A stretch of DNA of 64,000 nucleotides from Mucilaginibacter sp. dw_454 (GTDB taxonomy: Bacteria; Bacteroidota; Bacteroidia; Sphingobacteriales; Sphingobacteriaceae). The notes under the pieces were generated by a model that saw nothing but the letters and a program-made list of their open reading frames with translations, had not been told where the DNA came from and made no database searches. The stretch covers positions 310,001-374,000 of the forward strand of contig NZ_JAAVVB010000005.1 in the NCBI RefSeq assembly GCF_018449775.1. The letters are read 5' to 3'. The first letter of the stretch is position 1. Every line of letters begins with the position of its first letter. Position numbers and translations under genes: made by a program. Of this stretch, positions 43,885-53,801 are shown piece by piece.

Positions 43885-46026
43885 ATGAAGATGTCTTTTA
43901 ACCTTAACGGAGCTATTATTCCTATTATCCTGCTAACACTTTTTGCAAGCTTCAGCACAAAAGCCCAGCAGCAAAAATCAGGGACTATCAATCGAGAAGC
44001 TTTGGTTAACCGCCATGACGTCATCATCAAAGGCACAAAAATGAGCGGGCCTTCGCAAGTGGGTAATGGCAGCATTGCTTACAATTTCGATGCAACGGGT
44101 ATGCAAACCTTTAGCGATAGATATCCTACCCTTTCACACTGGGGATGGAACAGCGTAAAAGTGCCTGATGGTTTTACCGCTACCTCTTTCAAAAAGACCA
44201 TGTTGGATACTCATGGCCGTATGGTACCCTACGATATGGAAGACCCTAAGCAACCGGAAATGGGTAAATGGCTGGCCAGCAATCCGCATCGTTTTAATTT
44301 AGGTCGAATAGGTATGCAAATCAAAAAAAACGACGGTACCATAGCCCAGGTGAAAGACTTTGAAAACGCCTCGCAACACCTTAACCTGTGGACGGGCATT
44401 GCCGAAAGTAAATTCACCATCGAGGGCGAAGAAGTAAAAGTGACCACTGCTTGCTATGGCGATAAAGACATCATCGGTTTTAAAATAGAATCAAACCTGA
44501 TTAAAGAGGGCCGCTTAAGTTTGTTTGTCGATTTCCCCTATGGCAACCTGAACAATTTCAGCAATGCTTCTGACTATAACAAACCGTTGGCACATCAAAC
44601 ACAATTAAAAAGTACCAGTAAAAACAGCGTTTTGTTTAACAGGTCTTTAGACAGCATTTCTTACCAGGTAGCCTGCCAATGGACGGGCAATGGTATCGTC
44701 GAAAAGCAAAAACAACATCGTTATACACTATTGCCGGGTAACACCAGCGCGACAGTTGAATATGTATTTGATTTTTCTCAGACGACAATTAATTACCAAC
44801 TACCCACATTTGCACAGGTAATTGCAAGCAGCGAGGCGCATTGGTTGACATTTTGGAAAAGTGGCGGCGCAATTGATCTGTCGGCGAGTAGAGACACGCG
44901 CTGGTTTGAGTTGGAGCGACGCATTGTGCTCTCACAATATGATATGGCGATCAACGCATCGGGTAAATATCCGCCGCAAGAAACCGGGCTGGTGAGTAAC
45001 AGTTGGTACGGCCGCGCCCATTACGAAATGTATTGGTGGCACGCCGCGCATAATGCCTTATGGAACCGCTGGCCCGAATTGAATAACAGCCTGCATGTAT
45101 ATAACGACAATTTAAAATATGCCATGAAGCGGGCGCACCTGCAAGGCTACCTGGGCGCGCGCTGGCCAAAATGCCCAAATTTATTCAATGGCGAAGAATG
45201 GCCCGACGACAAGAACCACGCTTTCCTGGTTTGGCAACAACCGCACCCGATATTTTTTGCCGAACTGGATTACCAGGCACACCCTACCGCTGCAACTTTA
45301 AAAAAATGGAATAACGTTGTCGGGCAAACGGCTAATTTCTTAGCCACTTACGCCTTTTTAGATAAAACGAGGAATCAATACGTACTTGGTCCGCCGATAC
45401 GGGTGGTGTCTGAGAATAACGATATTTATACTACCGAAAATCCAACGTTTGATCTGGCCTATTGGCGCTTCGGATTAAATATCGCCCAAAAATGGCGTAA
45501 ACGGTTAAAACTAAAACCCAATACCGAATGGGATAAAGTGCTGAAAAACTTATCCCCTTTGCCACAAAAAGATGGGCTGTATGAGCAATGGGAAAACATG
45601 CAGGACATGTGGACTAAATTTAACTACGAGCACCCGGCGTTAGTCGGCGTTTATGGTGTACTGCCGGGCAATGGCGTGGATTTAACAACCATAGAAGCTA
45701 CCTATCAAAAAGTAAAAGCCGTTTGGCAATGGGACAAATGCTGGGGTTGGGACTTCCCCATGATGGCCATGTGCGCTGCCCGTTTAGGTCATCCTGAAGA
45801 TGCGGTAGATATGCTGTTGCATCCATCACCAAAATTTGGATTTGATGAGCATGGTTTTGTAGGCGGAGGCAATCCGTATCCTTATTTCCCGGCAAACGGT
45901 GGCTTATTATATGCTGTCGCGATGTTGACGGCGGGTTGGAATGGTGATAAAAATCAACAGCAACCCGGTTGGCCGAAGGATGGATCCTGGGTGGTGAAAT
46001 GGGAGGGGTTGAGTAAGGCGCTGTAG
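43885..46026 (+). CDS. Secreted six-hairpin glycoside hydrolase
   Basis: A 713-residue exported protein with signal peptide about 1-27. The N-terminal 300 residues are beta-rich, and about 320-700 is an (alpha/alpha)6 catalytic region: NSWYGRAHYEMYWWHAAHN, YLGARWPKCPN and WQWDKCWGWDFPMMAM. This two-domain layout resembles GH65/GH95-type enzymes. A residue such as the Glu in RAHYEMYWW could be catalytic. The glycan target is unknown; neighbouring rhamnosidase raises the possibility of plant or microbial rhamnose-containing glycans. Confidence 0.78.
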   Translation: MKMSFNLNGAIIPIILLTLFASFSTKAQQQKSGTINREALVNRHDVIIKGTKMSGPSQVGNGSIAYNFDATGMQTFSDRYPTLSHWGWNSVKVPDGFTATSFKKTMLDTHGRMVPYDMEDPKQPEMGKWLASNPHRFNLGRIGMQIKKNDGTIAQVKDFENASQHLNLWTGIAESKFTIEGEEVKVTTACYGDKDIIGFKIESNLIKEGRLSLFVDFPYGNLNNFSNASDYNKPLAHQTQLKSTSKNSVLFNRSLDSISYQVACQWTGNGIVEKQKQHRYTLLPGNTSATVEYVFDFSQTTINYQLPTFAQVIASSEAHWLTFWKSGGAIDLSASRDTRWFELERRIVLSQYDMAINASGKYPPQETGLVSNSWYGRAHYEMYWWHAAHNALWNRWPELNNSLHVYNDNLKYAMKRAHLQGYLGARWPKCPNLFNGEEWPDDKNHAFLVWQQPHPIFFAELDYQAHPTAATLKKWNNVVGQTANFLATYAFLDKTRNQYVLGPPIRVVSENNDIYTTENPTFDLAYWRFGLNIAQKWRKRLKLKPNTEWDKVLKNLSPLPQKDGLYEQWENMQDMWTKFNYEHPALVGVYGVLPGNGVDLTTIEATYQKVKAVWQWDKCWGWDFPMMAMCAARLGHPEDAVDMLLHPSPKFGFDEHGFVGGGNPYPYFPANGGLLYAVAMLTAGWNGDKNQQQPGWPKDGSWVVKWEGLSKAL

Positions 46027-46051
46027 AATGTAACAAGCATAATTACTACCA

Positions 46052-46128
46052 CGTCATCGTGAGCGAGGTACGAGCGTGACGATCTCTAAACGCGCGCCGG
46101 AGATCGTTACGCTACACTCACGATGACG
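46052..46128. repeat. REP-B palindrome
   Basis: Left arm CGTCATCGTGAGCGAGG, right arm in reverse CGTCATCGTGAGTGTAG. Both keep the ATCGT/ACGAT inner stem although the loops differ. It lies between convergent genes (46026 and 46151). Confidence 0.85.
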
Positions 46129-46150
46129 AATTTGTTATTGTAGCGTTACC

Positions 46151-47176
46151 TTACAAACTATCCCGCAACGTCACCTTAAACGGTATAGCCACATGCTCCT
46201 TGGTATTATTCAGTACCATCTCCGCGGCTTTCGCGCCCATCATTTTAAAATCTGTTGATATCGTGGTGATGCCATTCAGGATAATTTTTTTGAGTGGGGT
46301 TTCATTGTAAGATATCACGCCAATATCCTGCCCTATTTTTAGCTTATCGCCCACTATTTTCTCTACCAGTTCAACCAAATCATCCTCCATTAAATTAATG
46401 TAGACGGTACCCGGTTGCAAGGTTTCATTTTTCAGCTCGTGGATAGTGGCATACTCGAAAGCGTATTGACGGCAGAAGTTAATAAAGCCGGTCAGGATCT
46501 CTTTGGAGTAATAACTATTTTCAGGGAAAATGATTTTTAGCGTATGGTACTTACTCAGTTTATCCAACAATTGCGAAAGCGCATCATAAATATCCTGCTC
46601 AAAATTCTCGTACACCGCGCCAAAATCGCCGGTTATGTTTTCGAGTAGCTTGTCCATCAAAATCAACTTATCCTTTGGCAACTCGTTGATCACCGCGCGC
46701 GCGCTCGTCGAGTTTTCAATAAAATGCGGAATGATGATAAGCTTTGAATAATGGTCGATATCGCCTGTCAGTAGCTTTTTGAAGAAGTTGAAGTTGTTGT
46801 TATAAATGTAAAAATCGATAGCTGCGTTGCTGCCCAGTACTTCGGCAAAAGCGTCGTAAATGATCTTTTTGTGACTGCTCAATTTGTTAAATAACAGCAG
46901 AACTTTAATCGGTTGATCAAAATGCACATTACTGATAAAATAGCCTTTGCCGGCAACCGAATTGATGACATTATATTTCTTCAGCTCTTTGTAAGCCCGC
47001 TCTATGGTATTACGAGCAACCTCCAAAGCAATGCTCAGATCATTGATAGATGGCAGGATGTCATCCTTCTCTACCAAACCCGCCTCAATACCGCGCAATA
47101 TGGAGTTACATATCTGCAGATATTTAGGGGTAATGGAGTGTTCGTCTATCTGAATGATCTTTAGATAATTTTTCAT
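46151..47176 (-). CDS. GntR-family regulator with periplasmic-binding-like domain
   Basis: A 341-residue regulator. The N-terminal winged helix (about 1-75) begins KIIQIDEHSITPKYLQICN, and the effector domain (about 95-341) is LacI/Peripla_BP_3-like with KVLLLFNKLSSHKK and IGVISYNETPLKK. Divergent from the rhamnosidase gene, it most likely controls the rhamnose operon, with L-rhamnose or a derivative as ligand (inference from position). Confidence 0.88.
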   Translation of the reverse strand: MKNYLKIIQIDEHSITPKYLQICNSILRGIEAGLVEKDDILPSINDLSIALEVARNTIERAYKELKKYNVINSVAGKGYFISNVHFDQPIKVLLLFNKLSSHKKIIYDAFAEVLGSNAAIDFYIYNNNFNFFKKLLTGDIDHYSKLIIIPHFIENSTSARAVINELPKDKLILMDKLLENITGDFGAVYENFEQDIYDALSQLLDKLSKYHTLKIIFPENSYYSKEILTGFINFCRQYAFEYATIHELKNETLQPGTVYINLMEDDLVELVEKIVGDKLKIGQDIGVISYNETPLKKIILNGITTISTDFKMMGAKAAEMVLNNTKEHVAIPFKVTLRDSL

Positions 47177-47212
47177 TGTACTTCTTCACATATTTTATAA
47201 CCCCAATTTCAC

Positions 47213-47371
47213 AACCCTCTTTCACGCTTGCGGAAGAGAGGGTGATCGAGCGAAGCGATGATCGGGTGAGTCCCCGCCGCCCGGCTTGAACGCGCGCCGC
47301 TGACTCACCCCGCCTGCTCCGCCTACCGACGGATGGGCGACCCTCTCTTCGCCTTCGGCGGAAAGAGGGTT
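47213..47371. repeat. Two-armed ACCCTCTTTC element
   Basis: Left arm ACCCTCTTTCACGCTTGCGG with its complement GAAGAGAGGGT forms a local hairpin. The right arm GACCCTCTCTTCGCC to AAAGAGGGT forms another. Between the two are GGGTGAG/CTCACCC segments. It occupies most of the divergent interval (47177-47497) together with the promoter. This is the second main dispersed-repeat family of the window; other copies are at 51366, 56410, 57120 and 58260. Confidence 0.8.
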
Positions 47372-47437
47372 ACTGCTACAGTGGCAACGTTATTTCTGCC
47401 CTGATATTTTTCATCGCCTTAGGACAGTAGGGGATAG

Positions 47438-47460
47438 TTAAGCAAAATGAATTTTGTTAA
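47438..47460. promoter_or_regulatory. Imperfect dyad upstream of GH78 gene, candidate operator
   Basis: Core CAAAATGAATTTTG (47443-47456) is a perfect 6-2-6 inverted repeat; TTAA flanks both sides with one extra base on the left. It lies 38 bases upstream of the preferred ATG 47498, a good position for the divergently encoded GntR regulator. Confidence 0.45.
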
Positions 47461-47497
47461 CTTGCCAATACCAATTATACATCCTTTTTTAAATACA

Positions 47498-50194
47498 ATG
47501 AGAAAAATCTTCTTTTTATTTGTCGGCCTGGTTGCAGCGCAGCTTACCATGGCGCAAGTAAAGGTTCAGCGTTTAATGACCGAGAACCTGCCCAACCCTA
47601 TCAGCATTGATGCTTTGGCACCACGTTTTAGCTGGCAGTTAGATGCCGGCCAGGCGCGCAACGTTATGCAGACCGCTTACCAGATTAAGGTTGTTGACGG
47701 CGCTAACCACGTTGTTTGGGCACCGGGCAAAGTAAGCACCGACCAATCGATGTACATTACCTATGCAGGCAGCCCTTTAAAATCGGCAGAAAAATATACC
47801 TGGACCGTTAAAGTTTGGGACAATCACGGCAAAGCAATTGAAAGCTTACCGGCTACCTTCCGTATGGGCCTGTTAAAAGCAGACGACTGGAAAGCGCAAT
47901 GGATCAGCCCGGCCGAAGAAGAGGCTTCAAGACCAAGTCCGCTGTTCAGAAAAGGATTTACTATCAACAAAAAGATAAAAACAGCTATAGCTTTCATTAC
48001 CGCACATGGTTTATATGAAGCGCATATCAACGGCAAACGCGTTGGCGATGCATACCTTACTCCCGGCTATACCAGCTATAACAAACGCATTCAATACCAG
48101 GCTTATGATGTGACTAACTTGTTGCAACCAGGCGCTAATGCCGTTGGCGCAAGCCTGGGCAGCGGTTGGTACCGCGGCATTTATGGCATTGGTACCCGCC
48201 ATGAAATTTATGGTAAAGACATTGCTTTACTGTTACAAATTAACATTACATATACCGATGGCAGCACCGGTGTCATCGCTACCGATGACACTTGGAAAAC
48301 ATCAACCGGCGAGGTCCGTTATGCAGAAATTTACAATGGTTCTGTAACGGATAATCGTATGGAGCAAAAAGGATGGAGCAAGCCTGGTTTTAATGACAGC
48401 AGTTGGAAAAACGCCGTAATAGGTAACTATCCCAAAGACGTCCTGATTGCAACCGTTAACGAACCGGTTAGAAAACACGAAACTTTTAAAGCTGTTAAAA
48501 TATTCACCACGCCAAAAGGCGAAAAGGTGATTGACTTTGGCCAGAACCTGGTAGGTTGGGTTAAGTTCAGCGTACATGGCAAAGCCGGCGACAAGATCGT
48601 GATCTCGCACGCCGAAGTAATAGATAAATCAGGTAATTTTTATACCGAAAACTTGCGCGATGCCAAAGCACAAAACACCTTTATTTTAAAAGGCGATGGT
48701 GTGGAAACTTTTGAGCCGCAGTTTACCTGGCAGGGGTTCAGGTACATTCGTATTGAAGGTTATCCCGGCGATATTAAACCGGAAGATTTCACTGCGACCG
48801 CAGTTTACTCAGACATGCCGCCAACAGGTACATTCACTTGTTCAAATCCACTGATCAACCAGTTACAACATAATATTCAATGGGGTCAAAAAGGTAACTT
48901 TTTGGATATCCCGACAGATTGCCCGCAGCGCGACGAGCGCCTGGGTTGGACGGGCGACGCGCAGGTATTCTCTCGCACGGCTACTTATAACATGAACGCG
49001 CATAATTTCTTTACCAAATGGTTGAAGGATGTTGCGTTAGATCAGTTTAAAGATGGCAGCTTGCCACATGTTATTCCGGATGCTTTTGATAATGGCCACG
49101 ACACCGGCGGTGGCGGCAGCGCGGGCTGGAGCGATGCTACGACCATTATTCCATGGAACATGTATTTAGCGTATGGCGATAAAGAGATCCTGGCTAATCA
49201 ATACAACAGTATGAAAGCCTGGGTTGGCTATATGAAAAACCATAGCCATAACAACTTATGGAACGAAGGCGGCCACTTTGGCGACTGGCTGTTCTATACC
49301 CGTAACAATGATGTTGACGGCACTTCGGCGATAACCAGTAAATATTTAATAGCGCAGTGCTTTTATGCGCATTCAACCCAATTGTTGATCAACGCCGCTA
49401 AAGTTTTAGGCAAGACAGAAGACGTAGAAACGTACAGCAAATTACTGGCTGATGTTAAGGCTGCTTACCTGCACGAATATGTTACGCCGAATGGCCTGAT
49501 CTCGTCAGACACCCAAACCGCTTACGATGAAGCGCTGGAGTTTGACATGCTGCCTGAAAACTTAAGACAGCAAGCGGCAGGCCGCCTGGCAGATAACATC
49601 CGCCGTTATGGCAACCACTTAACAACCGGCTTTTTAGGCACACCTTATTTGTGCGATGCTTTGAGCAAATATGGCCATGCCGATGCGGCTTTTGCTTTGT
49701 TGTTGCAGGAAAACTACCCTTCATGGTTATACCCTATTAAAATGGGCGCGACAACCATTTGGGAACGTTGGGATGGTCAAAAACCTGACGGCTCATTTGA
49801 AGACGCCGGTATGAACTCATTTAACCATTATGCGTATGGCGCCATTGGCGACTGGATGTATCGTACCGTTGCCGGTATCGACACCAAAACAGACCAGCCG
49901 GGCTATAAAGGTATCACTATAAAACCAACTGTAGGTGGCAACCTGACGGATGTGGCAGCAAACTACGAAACCCCATACGGTGCGGCAAGCTCACATTGGA
50001 AAATTGAGAATGGCAATTTTGTGCTGGATGTTGTTATCCCGGCAAATACTACCGCTACTGTTTACGTACCAACCAAAGGCGACAATGCAGTTACCGAGGG
50101 CGGTAAAACAGTTGCCAAAGCAGCCGACCAAGTTGCGGGTTATACTGCCGTAAACGTAGGCTCGGGCACATATCATTTCAGTACAGCTAACTAA
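47498..50194 (+). CDS. Secreted GH78 alpha-L-rhamnosidase
   Basis: An 898-residue exported enzyme releasing terminal L-rhamnose. The signal peptide is about 1-19 (ends TMAQV). Family features: YTWTVKVWDNHGK, the carbohydrate-binding DVTNLLQPGANAVG, the catalytic core with TDCPQRDERLGWTGDAQVFS (Glu is the likely catalytic acid/base region) and WERWDGQKPDGSFEDAGMNS. ATG 47498 gives the signal peptide; the longer frame starts within the operator. First gene of the rhamnose operon. Confidence 0.95.
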   Translation: MRKIFFLFVGLVAAQLTMAQVKVQRLMTENLPNPISIDALAPRFSWQLDAGQARNVMQTAYQIKVVDGANHVVWAPGKVSTDQSMYITYAGSPLKSAEKYTWTVKVWDNHGKAIESLPATFRMGLLKADDWKAQWISPAEEEASRPSPLFRKGFTINKKIKTAIAFITAHGLYEAHINGKRVGDAYLTPGYTSYNKRIQYQAYDVTNLLQPGANAVGASLGSGWYRGIYGIGTRHEIYGKDIALLLQINITYTDGSTGVIATDDTWKTSTGEVRYAEIYNGSVTDNRMEQKGWSKPGFNDSSWKNAVIGNYPKDVLIATVNEPVRKHETFKAVKIFTTPKGEKVIDFGQNLVGWVKFSVHGKAGDKIVISHAEVIDKSGNFYTENLRDAKAQNTFILKGDGVETFEPQFTWQGFRYIRIEGYPGDIKPEDFTATAVYSDMPPTGTFTCSNPLINQLQHNIQWGQKGNFLDIPTDCPQRDERLGWTGDAQVFSRTATYNMNAHNFFTKWLKDVALDQFKDGSLPHVIPDAFDNGHDTGGGGSAGWSDATTIIPWNMYLAYGDKEILANQYNSMKAWVGYMKNHSHNNLWNEGGHFGDWLFYTRNNDVDGTSAITSKYLIAQCFYAHSTQLLINAAKVLGKTEDVETYSKLLADVKAAYLHEYVTPNGLISSDTQTAYDEALEFDMLPENLRQQAAGRLADNIRRYGNHLTTGFLGTPYLCDALSKYGHADAAFALLLQENYPSWLYPIKMGATTIWERWDGQKPDGSFEDAGMNSFNHYAYGAIGDWMYRTVAGIDTKTDQPGYKGITIKPTVGGNLTDVAANYETPYGAASSHWKIENGNFVLDVVIPANTTATVYVPTKGDNAVTEGGKTVAKAADQVAGYTAVNVGSGTYHFSTAN

Positions 50195-50205
50195 ACCTAA
50201 ACACA

Positions 50206-51339
50206 ATGGAAGTAATATTTGGTGTCATTTTTCACTTCATCGGCGGCTTTGCCTCCGGTAGTTTTTATATCCCCTACAAAAAAGTAAAAGGCTGGGCCTG
50301 GGAAAGCTTTTGGATTGTAGGCGGCTTGTTTTCATGGCTCATCGTTCCACCGATTGCGGCGTGGTTAACCATCCCGCATTTTGGCGATATCATTGCGGCT
50401 ACCAATGGTGGCATTTTAGGATTAACTTATTTCTTCGGATTACTTTGGGGGATAGGTGGTTTAACTTATGGCCTGGGCGTGCGTTATTTAGGTGTGTCTT
50501 TAGGTAGCACGATCATCTTAGGATTATGCTCGGTATTTGGTGCTTTGGTGCCTGCGGTTTATTACCAATTCTCTCCAAAAGAAGGTAAAGACAGTATCGG
50601 CATTTTAGCATCGCACCAATGGGGCCAATGGGTTTTAATTGGGATAGTAATTTGCGTGATCGGTATTATTATCTGCGGACGTGCAGGCACCCTGAAAGAG
50701 CGTGATCTGAATAAAGAAGGTGCAGCAGTAAATGAAAATAAAGATTACAAATTTGGTTTGGGTATCGCGGTGGCCATAGTTTCTGGTGTATTAAGTGCTT
50801 GCTTTGCTTTTGGTATTGATGCCGGTGCAGATATGGCCAATGCAGCCAATAACGCTTGGCGTTTAACACATCATATTACCGACCCAACTCAAAATTTTCT
50901 GTACAAAAACAATGTTACCTATATCATCATCCTTTGGGGCGGTTTAACCACCAACTTCATTTGGTGTATGATCTTAAATGCGCGTAACAAAACCTTTGGC
51001 GATTATACCAACGCCAAAACCCCTTTATTAAAAAACTATATCTTCTCGGCGTTAGCCGGTACAACCTGGTTCCTGCAGTTCTTCTTTTACGGCATGGGCG
51101 AGAGCAAGCTGGGTAACGGCGCAAGTTCATGGATCTTGCACATGGCGTTCATCATCCTGATAGCGAATATGTGGGGGCTGATCTTGAAAGAGTGGAAGGG
51201 CGTAAGCAAAAAAGCATTTACGGTGTTAATCATTGGTATCGTAACTATCCTGGCCTCGGTTGTCCTGGTGGGCTATGGTAATAATTTAAAGGACAAAGAA
51301 GCTAAACCAAAAACAGCGACTTTAGAAATAAAGAAATAA
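50206..51339 (+). CDS. rhaT: L-rhamnose/H+ symporter
   Basis: A 377-residue, ten-span inner-membrane symporter. It shares the RhaT blocks SFYIPYKKVKGWAWESFW, GLLWGIGGLTYGLGVRYLG and TTWFLQFFFYGMGESKLG. Length is somewhat longer than E. coli RhaT (344). It follows the rhamnosidase gene by 11 bases, so it is in the same transcript. Confidence 0.95.
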   Translation: MEVIFGVIFHFIGGFASGSFYIPYKKVKGWAWESFWIVGGLFSWLIVPPIAAWLTIPHFGDIIAATNGGILGLTYFFGLLWGIGGLTYGLGVRYLGVSLGSTIILGLCSVFGALVPAVYYQFSPKEGKDSIGILASHQWGQWVLIGIVICVIGIIICGRAGTLKERDLNKEGAAVNENKDYKFGLGIAVAIVSGVLSACFAFGIDAGADMANAANNAWRLTHHITDPTQNFLYKNNVTYIIILWGGLTTNFIWCMILNARNKTFGDYTNAKTPLLKNYIFSALAGTTWFLQFFFYGMGESKLGNGASSWILHMAFIILIANMWGLILKEWKGVSKKAFTVLIIGIVTILASVVLVGYGNNLKDKEAKPKTATLEIKK

Positions 51340-51365
51340 CATACGTACATGCATGACGTGCATTA

Positions 51366-51491
51366 CTCACCCCGCCTACGCTTCGCTGGGCGACCCTCTC
51401 TTCGCCTTCGGCGCAAAGAGGGTAAATACCAAAACCCTCTTTCCCGCTTGCGGAAGACAGGGTGATCGAGCGAAGCGATGATCGGGTGAGT
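51366..51491. repeat. Two-armed ACCCTCTTTC element within rhamnose operon
   Basis: Two arms similar to those at 47213 but in the opposite order: CTCACCCCGCC..GACCCTCTCTTCGCC..AAAGAGGG and then CCCTCTTTCCCGCTTGCGG..GGGTGAG. It lies in the 227-base gap between rhaT and the aldolase gene and would form hairpins in the operon mRNA. Confidence 0.8.
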
Positions 51492-51566
51492 AAACTATAC
51501 GAGGTGCAATTTTGCGGATGGTATTAGAAACAAAAAAATAAGCAACAACATACAAACAGTACAATA

Positions 51567-53687
51567 ATGTCTATCAAAGAAACAAACTACAAGCACGTAA
51601 GCTATTTATGGGACGATGAGGCAGCTGCCAAGCTTGCCGGTGACGAAGTGGCCCTTTTAATATATCGCTCAAACCTGTTGGGCGCAGATTTGCGCCTGAC
51701 TAACTATGGCGGTGGCAATACCTCTTGCAAAGCGCAGGCAAAGGACCCACTAACCGGAGCAGAAGTTGAAGTAATGTGGATCAAAGGCTCTGGTGGTGAT
51801 ATTGGTACGCTGACCAAAAGCGGTTTAGCGGCACTATATGTAGATCGATTGAGAAACCTGAAAAACGTTTACCGCGGACTGGAGTTCGAGGACGAAATGG
51901 TGGAACTATTTAACCATACCATTTATGACCTGGCATCAAAAGCGCCTTCTATTGATACCCCGCTGCACGGCTTTTTGCCCTTCAAACATATCGACCACCT
52001 GCACCCCGATGCAGCTATCGCTATCGCGGCAGCAAAAGATGGTAAACAGATTACGCAGGATTTATTTAAAGGACAAATAGGTTGGGTTGACTGGCAACGT
52101 CCGGGTTTTGATCTGGGCCTGCAGTTAAAGGCTTGTTTAGATGCTAATCCGGGTATCCGCGGCATTATGTTGGGTTCGCACGGCTTATTTACCTGGGGCG
52201 ATACCGCTTACGAAAGCTATATCAACACCCTGGAAGTAATTGAGCAATGCGCCGAATACCTGGAGCAAAACTATGGCAAAAAAGGCCCGATCTTTGGCGG
52301 CGCCAAAATCCAGAGTTTGGATGAAGCCGGCCGTAAGAAACAAGCCATCGCGTTAGCGCCAATATTGCGCGGCTTTTGCTCGTCAAAACAAAACATGATC
52401 GGCCATTTTACGGATGATGCACGTGTGCTGGAGTTCACCAACTCAAACGATCTGCACCATTTGGCACCAATGGGTACCAGTTGCCCGGATCACTTTTTGA
52501 GGACAAAGATTAGTCCGCTGGTTTTGGATTTGGGTAAGGATAAAGATTTGAGCGATGCAGCAGCATTAAAATTGCGTTTAGCCCCGGCTTTCGAGGCTTA
52601 CCGCGCTATGTACACCGAGTATTACGAAACTTGCAAACATCCAAACAGCCCCGCCGTGCGCGACGCCAATCCGGTAGTAATTTTATACCCGGGTGTAGGT
52701 ATGTTTACTTTTTCTAAAGACAAACAAACTGCACGTGTGGCGGCAGAATTCTATATCAACGCCATCAACGTCATGAAAGGCGCTGAAGCTATCTCAGAAT
52801 ATACCTCACTACCGCGCCAGGAAGCTTTCGATATTGAATATTGGTTACTGGAAGAGGCCAAACTGAGCCGTATGCCGAAGCCAAAAGCATTGTCGGGCCG
52901 TATTGCTTTAGTTACAGGTAGCGCCGGTGGTATTGGCAAAGCCATTGCCAAGAAATTTGCGCAGGAAGGCGCCGTGGTGGTATTGAACGATATGAACGCC
53001 GAACGTTTGGAAGGTGCCGGCGAAGAGTTTAAAAAGCTTTTCGGTAAAGACGCCTACACTACCGCTATTTTAGATGTTACCAAATCAGACCAAATTGCTG
53101 ATGCAGTAGGCCAGGCTATTTTAGCTTTTGGTGGGGTGGATCTGATCGTAAACAATGCCGGTCTGTCTATCTCTAAATCCATAGCCGACCATTCTGAAAA
53201 AGACTGGGACCTGTTGTATGACGTTTTAGTTAAAGGTCAGTTCCTGGTAACACAGGCTGCTGCCGGTGTAATGCAGAAACAGGATATCGGTGGCGATATC
53301 ATCAACATCGTCAGTAAAAATGCTTTAGTAAGCGGACCAAATAACGCAGGCTATGGCAGCGCCAAAGCAGCTCAATTACATTTAAGCAGATTGAACGCTG
53401 CAGAGTTAGGTGCAGATAAGATCCGAGTTAACGTGGTTAACCCTGACGCTGTTATCTCTGACAGTAACATCTGGGCCGGTGGCTGGGCCGAAGGTCGCGC
53501 TAAAGCCTACGGTATCACTGTGGCCGAACTGCCTGCTTATTACGCAAAACGTACTTTATTAAACGAAACCATTTTACCTGAAGATATTGCCAATGCCTGC
53601 TTTGCTTTTGCGGGTGGCTTGCTCAATAAATCTACCGGTAACGTATTGAATGTGGACGGTGGTGTAGCCGCTGCATTTGTTAGATAA
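51567..53687 (+). CDS. rhaEW: Bifunctional L-rhamnulose-1-phosphate aldolase / L-lactaldehyde dehydrogenase
   Basis: A 706-residue fusion. The class II aldolase part (about 1-430) has TNYGGGNTSCKA and TPLHGFLPFKHIDHLHPDA with metal-binding His residues; it splits L-rhamnulose-1-P into DHAP and L-lactaldehyde. The SDR part (about 440-706) has VTGSAGGIGKAIA, NNAG and YGSAKAAQ (Tyr/Lys near 595-599) and would oxidise lactaldehyde to L-lactate. The fusion is known as RhaEW. Confidence 0.94.
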   Translation: MSIKETNYKHVSYLWDDEAAAKLAGDEVALLIYRSNLLGADLRLTNYGGGNTSCKAQAKDPLTGAEVEVMWIKGSGGDIGTLTKSGLAALYVDRLRNLKNVYRGLEFEDEMVELFNHTIYDLASKAPSIDTPLHGFLPFKHIDHLHPDAAIAIAAAKDGKQITQDLFKGQIGWVDWQRPGFDLGLQLKACLDANPGIRGIMLGSHGLFTWGDTAYESYINTLEVIEQCAEYLEQNYGKKGPIFGGAKIQSLDEAGRKKQAIALAPILRGFCSSKQNMIGHFTDDARVLEFTNSNDLHHLAPMGTSCPDHFLRTKISPLVLDLGKDKDLSDAAALKLRLAPAFEAYRAMYTEYYETCKHPNSPAVRDANPVVILYPGVGMFTFSKDKQTARVAAEFYINAINVMKGAEAISEYTSLPRQEAFDIEYWLLEEAKLSRMPKPKALSGRIALVTGSAGGIGKAIAKKFAQEGAVVVLNDMNAERLEGAGEEFKKLFGKDAYTTAILDVTKSDQIADAVGQAILAFGGVDLIVNNAGLSISKSIADHSEKDWDLLYDVLVKGQFLVTQAAAGVMQKQDIGGDIINIVSKNALVSGPNNAGYGSAKAAQLHLSRLNAAELGADKIRVNVVNPDAVISDSNIWAGGWAEGRAKAYGITVAELPAYYAKRTLLNETILPEDIANACFAFAGGLLNKSTGNVLNVDGGVAAAFVR

Positions 53688-53693
53688 TATTTT

Positions 53694-53783
53694 TTAGTCG
53701 ATAGACGATGGTCCATGGAAAAAATGATAGTCACCTCATCACAATGAACTATCGACTAGCGACCATGGTCTATGGACTATGAA
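53694..53783. repeat. Heptamer word-repeat arms in rhaEW-rhaI spacer
   Basis: The left part (53694-53718) has heptamers TTAGTCG and ATAGACG; the right part (53748-53781), reversed, has ATAGTCC and ATAGACC. TAGTCGATAG at 53695-53704 matches the complement of 53749-53758 exactly. Word order is shuffled, so it is not a simple hairpin. Confidence 0.7.
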
Positions 53784-53801
53784 CCAATTACAACCAACGC
53801 T

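Noticed and set aside
43885..47371. Polysaccharide utilisation locus with SusC/SusD
   Set aside because: Several exported glycosidases are present, but no TonB-dependent transporter or SusD-like lipoprotein gene is in the window.
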